64,000 bases of DNA. Origin: Anaerolineaceae bacterium (lineage in GTDB: Bacteria; Chloroflexota; Anaerolineae; Anaerolineales; Anaerolineaceae). The DNA lies in NCBI GenBank assembly GCA_002702705.1, contig PABH01000069.1, forward strand, positions 124,001 to 188,000, written 5' to 3'. The translations under genes and the position numbers were made by a program. Every line of letters begins with the position of its first letter. Position 1 is the stretch's first letter. Of the stretch, positions 63,375-64,000 are shown in pieces. A model generated the notes under the pieces. That model saw only the letters and a list, made by a program, of their open reading frames with translations. It ran no database searches and was not told the origin of the DNA.

Positions 63375-64000
63375 CTACACCGCCTCCATAATCATTGAGC
63401 GCATAATGAAATACCCGCCGACCATAGCTGCCATTGTCACACCAATCACAATTTGCACTGGTAATGCAACTAAAGAGGAACGCACCATCGGGTCCTGGCT
63501 AAGATAAATCAAGATAAAAATCAGGACGGCTGGCAGAACTTTGGCAGAGACCAGCGAATCGCCAGCTTTTGCCTGAGCACGATTACGAGCAATCAGGATT
63601 TGCTGAACCCGGCTGGAGATATCCATAAGAACGCCTGTATAAGCACGTCCACCAGCTTCGGTATAACCTTCCAGGAGTTGAGCAAGATTTGCCAGAGATA
63701 CCGAAGGGCTTCGTGATGCCAGACCTCGCAGGGCTTCAACCCGATCTTTGATACGCATCTCGGAAGCGGTTAATATAAATTCCGGAGTCAAGGGGTTTTT
63801 CTTTTCCATCTCCAACGACTCGCCAACTTGTTGTAGGACATCTGGCACGGAACCACCTGCCAGCAACCCGGCAGCAGTGCGGCCAATGGCGATTGGAAGC
63901 AGTTGATCGATATTACGACCACGGCTTTTCACCCGATCATTTAACCATGCACCAGGAATGTAAAAAACGATCCCGCCGATGACAATCGCGGGCAAGCCAG
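63375..64000 (-). CDS. second TadB-like platform protein (5' end outside window)
   Basis: At least 208 residues of a GspF/TadB-like protein; the frame stays open to the window edge, so the N-terminus is missing. RNIDQLLPIAIGRTAAGL, MRIKDRVEALRGLASR and GGRAYTGVLMDISSRVQ form the cytoplasmic core; LVALPVQIVIGVTMAAMVGG is the last membrane helix. It is immediately upstream of the second TadC. Confidence 0.8.
   Translation of the reverse strand, partial: GLPAIVIGGIVFYIPGAWLNDRVKSRGRNIDQLLPIAIGRTAAGLLAGGSVPDVLQQVGESLEMEKKNPLTPEFILTASEMRIKDRVEALRGLASRSPSVSLANLAQLLEGYTEAGGRAYTGVLMDISSRVQQILIARNRAQAKAGDSLVSAKVLPAVLIFILIYLSQDPMVRSSLVALPVQIVIGVTMAAMVGGYFIMRSMIMEAV

Noticed and set aside
1-64000. CRISPR array, rRNA or tRNA genes
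   Set aside because: No regularly spaced direct repeats with unique spacers and no cloverleaf-like or rRNA-conserved stretches were noticed on either strand; this was by eye, so a dedicated RNA search would be decisive.

Overview
The window looks like a mobile or accessory part of a bacterial genome. It joins a dense phage-defence island (about 1-33 kb) to a plasmid- or ICE-like replication/maintenance block and two Tad (tight adherence) pilus gene clusters (about 34-64 kb). No rRNA, tRNA or CRISPR array was found, so taxonomy is inferred only: the unusual Tad gene order, A24 prepilin peptidases, RCC1-repeat remnants and ICMT-like membrane methyltransferase would fit Chloroflexota (Anaerolineae-like), at low to moderate confidence. 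Composition is uneven by eye: pglZ, brxL and the Tad genes are richer in G+C, while much of 2.8-29 kb is strongly A+T-rich, as expected for stacked, separately acquired defence cassettes.

Defence island. (1) 1-7741: the end of a BREX operon, pglZ (cut by the window edge) and brxL, with an A+T-rich UvrD-type helicase inserted between them. (2) 7.8-11.0 kb: small genes on the same strand, including a coiled-coil protein with a J-domain-like HPD motif, a WD40 propeller and a TPR protein. (3) 11.1-20.1 kb: a minus-strand two-gene operon of a 1651-residue DEAH/DUF1998 helicase and a 1.3-kresidue partner, resembling type III Druantia. (4) 20.4-24.3 kb: a RelE-like/UvrD fusion, an HNH endonuclease and an unknown protein. 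(5) 24.3-28.9 kb: a phosphoribosyltransferase-like gene divergent from a MoaD/ThiS-like ubiquitin-fold protein ending in Gly-Gly, which is coupled to a DUF4132 protein; this is the most interesting cassette. (6) 29.3-33.1 kb: a tightly coupled pair of SF1 helicases, one with a degenerate NERD-like N-terminus whose helicase core resembles the RelE-fusion helicase of cassette 4.

Mobile-element block (33.8-42.3 kb, minus strand). A DUF6094-like methyltransferase fused to an SNF2-type helicase, RadC, a zinc-binding protein, SSB, an OB-fold protein and several unknown proteins. The roughly 600-bp stretch between the OB-fold gene and ssb is noncoding and full of inverted repeats.

Tad/pilus block (42.4-64 kb, minus strand). 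Module 1 has TadG- and TadE-like genes, a 48-residue Flp pilin and a prepilin peptidase. Module 2 (47.3-56.9 kb) has a second peptidase, lytic transglycosylase, secreted Ig-like protein, pseudopilins, TadC/TadB, a GYW-type HTH protein, TadA ATPase and a CpaB-like protein. Module 3 (60.5-64 kb) has TadZ, an ICMT-like methyltransferase and a second TadC/TadB pair. Three transcription units (OB-fold gene, first peptidase, cpaB) share a leader with a conserved hairpin-plus-U-tract element, two of them also with a clear promoter, suggesting a common attenuation control. Between modules lie toxin-antitoxin genes: an intact AbiEi/AbiEii pair with a 17-bp palindrome over its start codon, and two intact antitoxins (NadS-like, HigA-like) whose toxins survive only as fragments next to an IS1182-type transposase remnant. 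Two further decayed genes (RCC1-repeat protein; an unknown ORF with two in-frame stops) show that this region is turning over.
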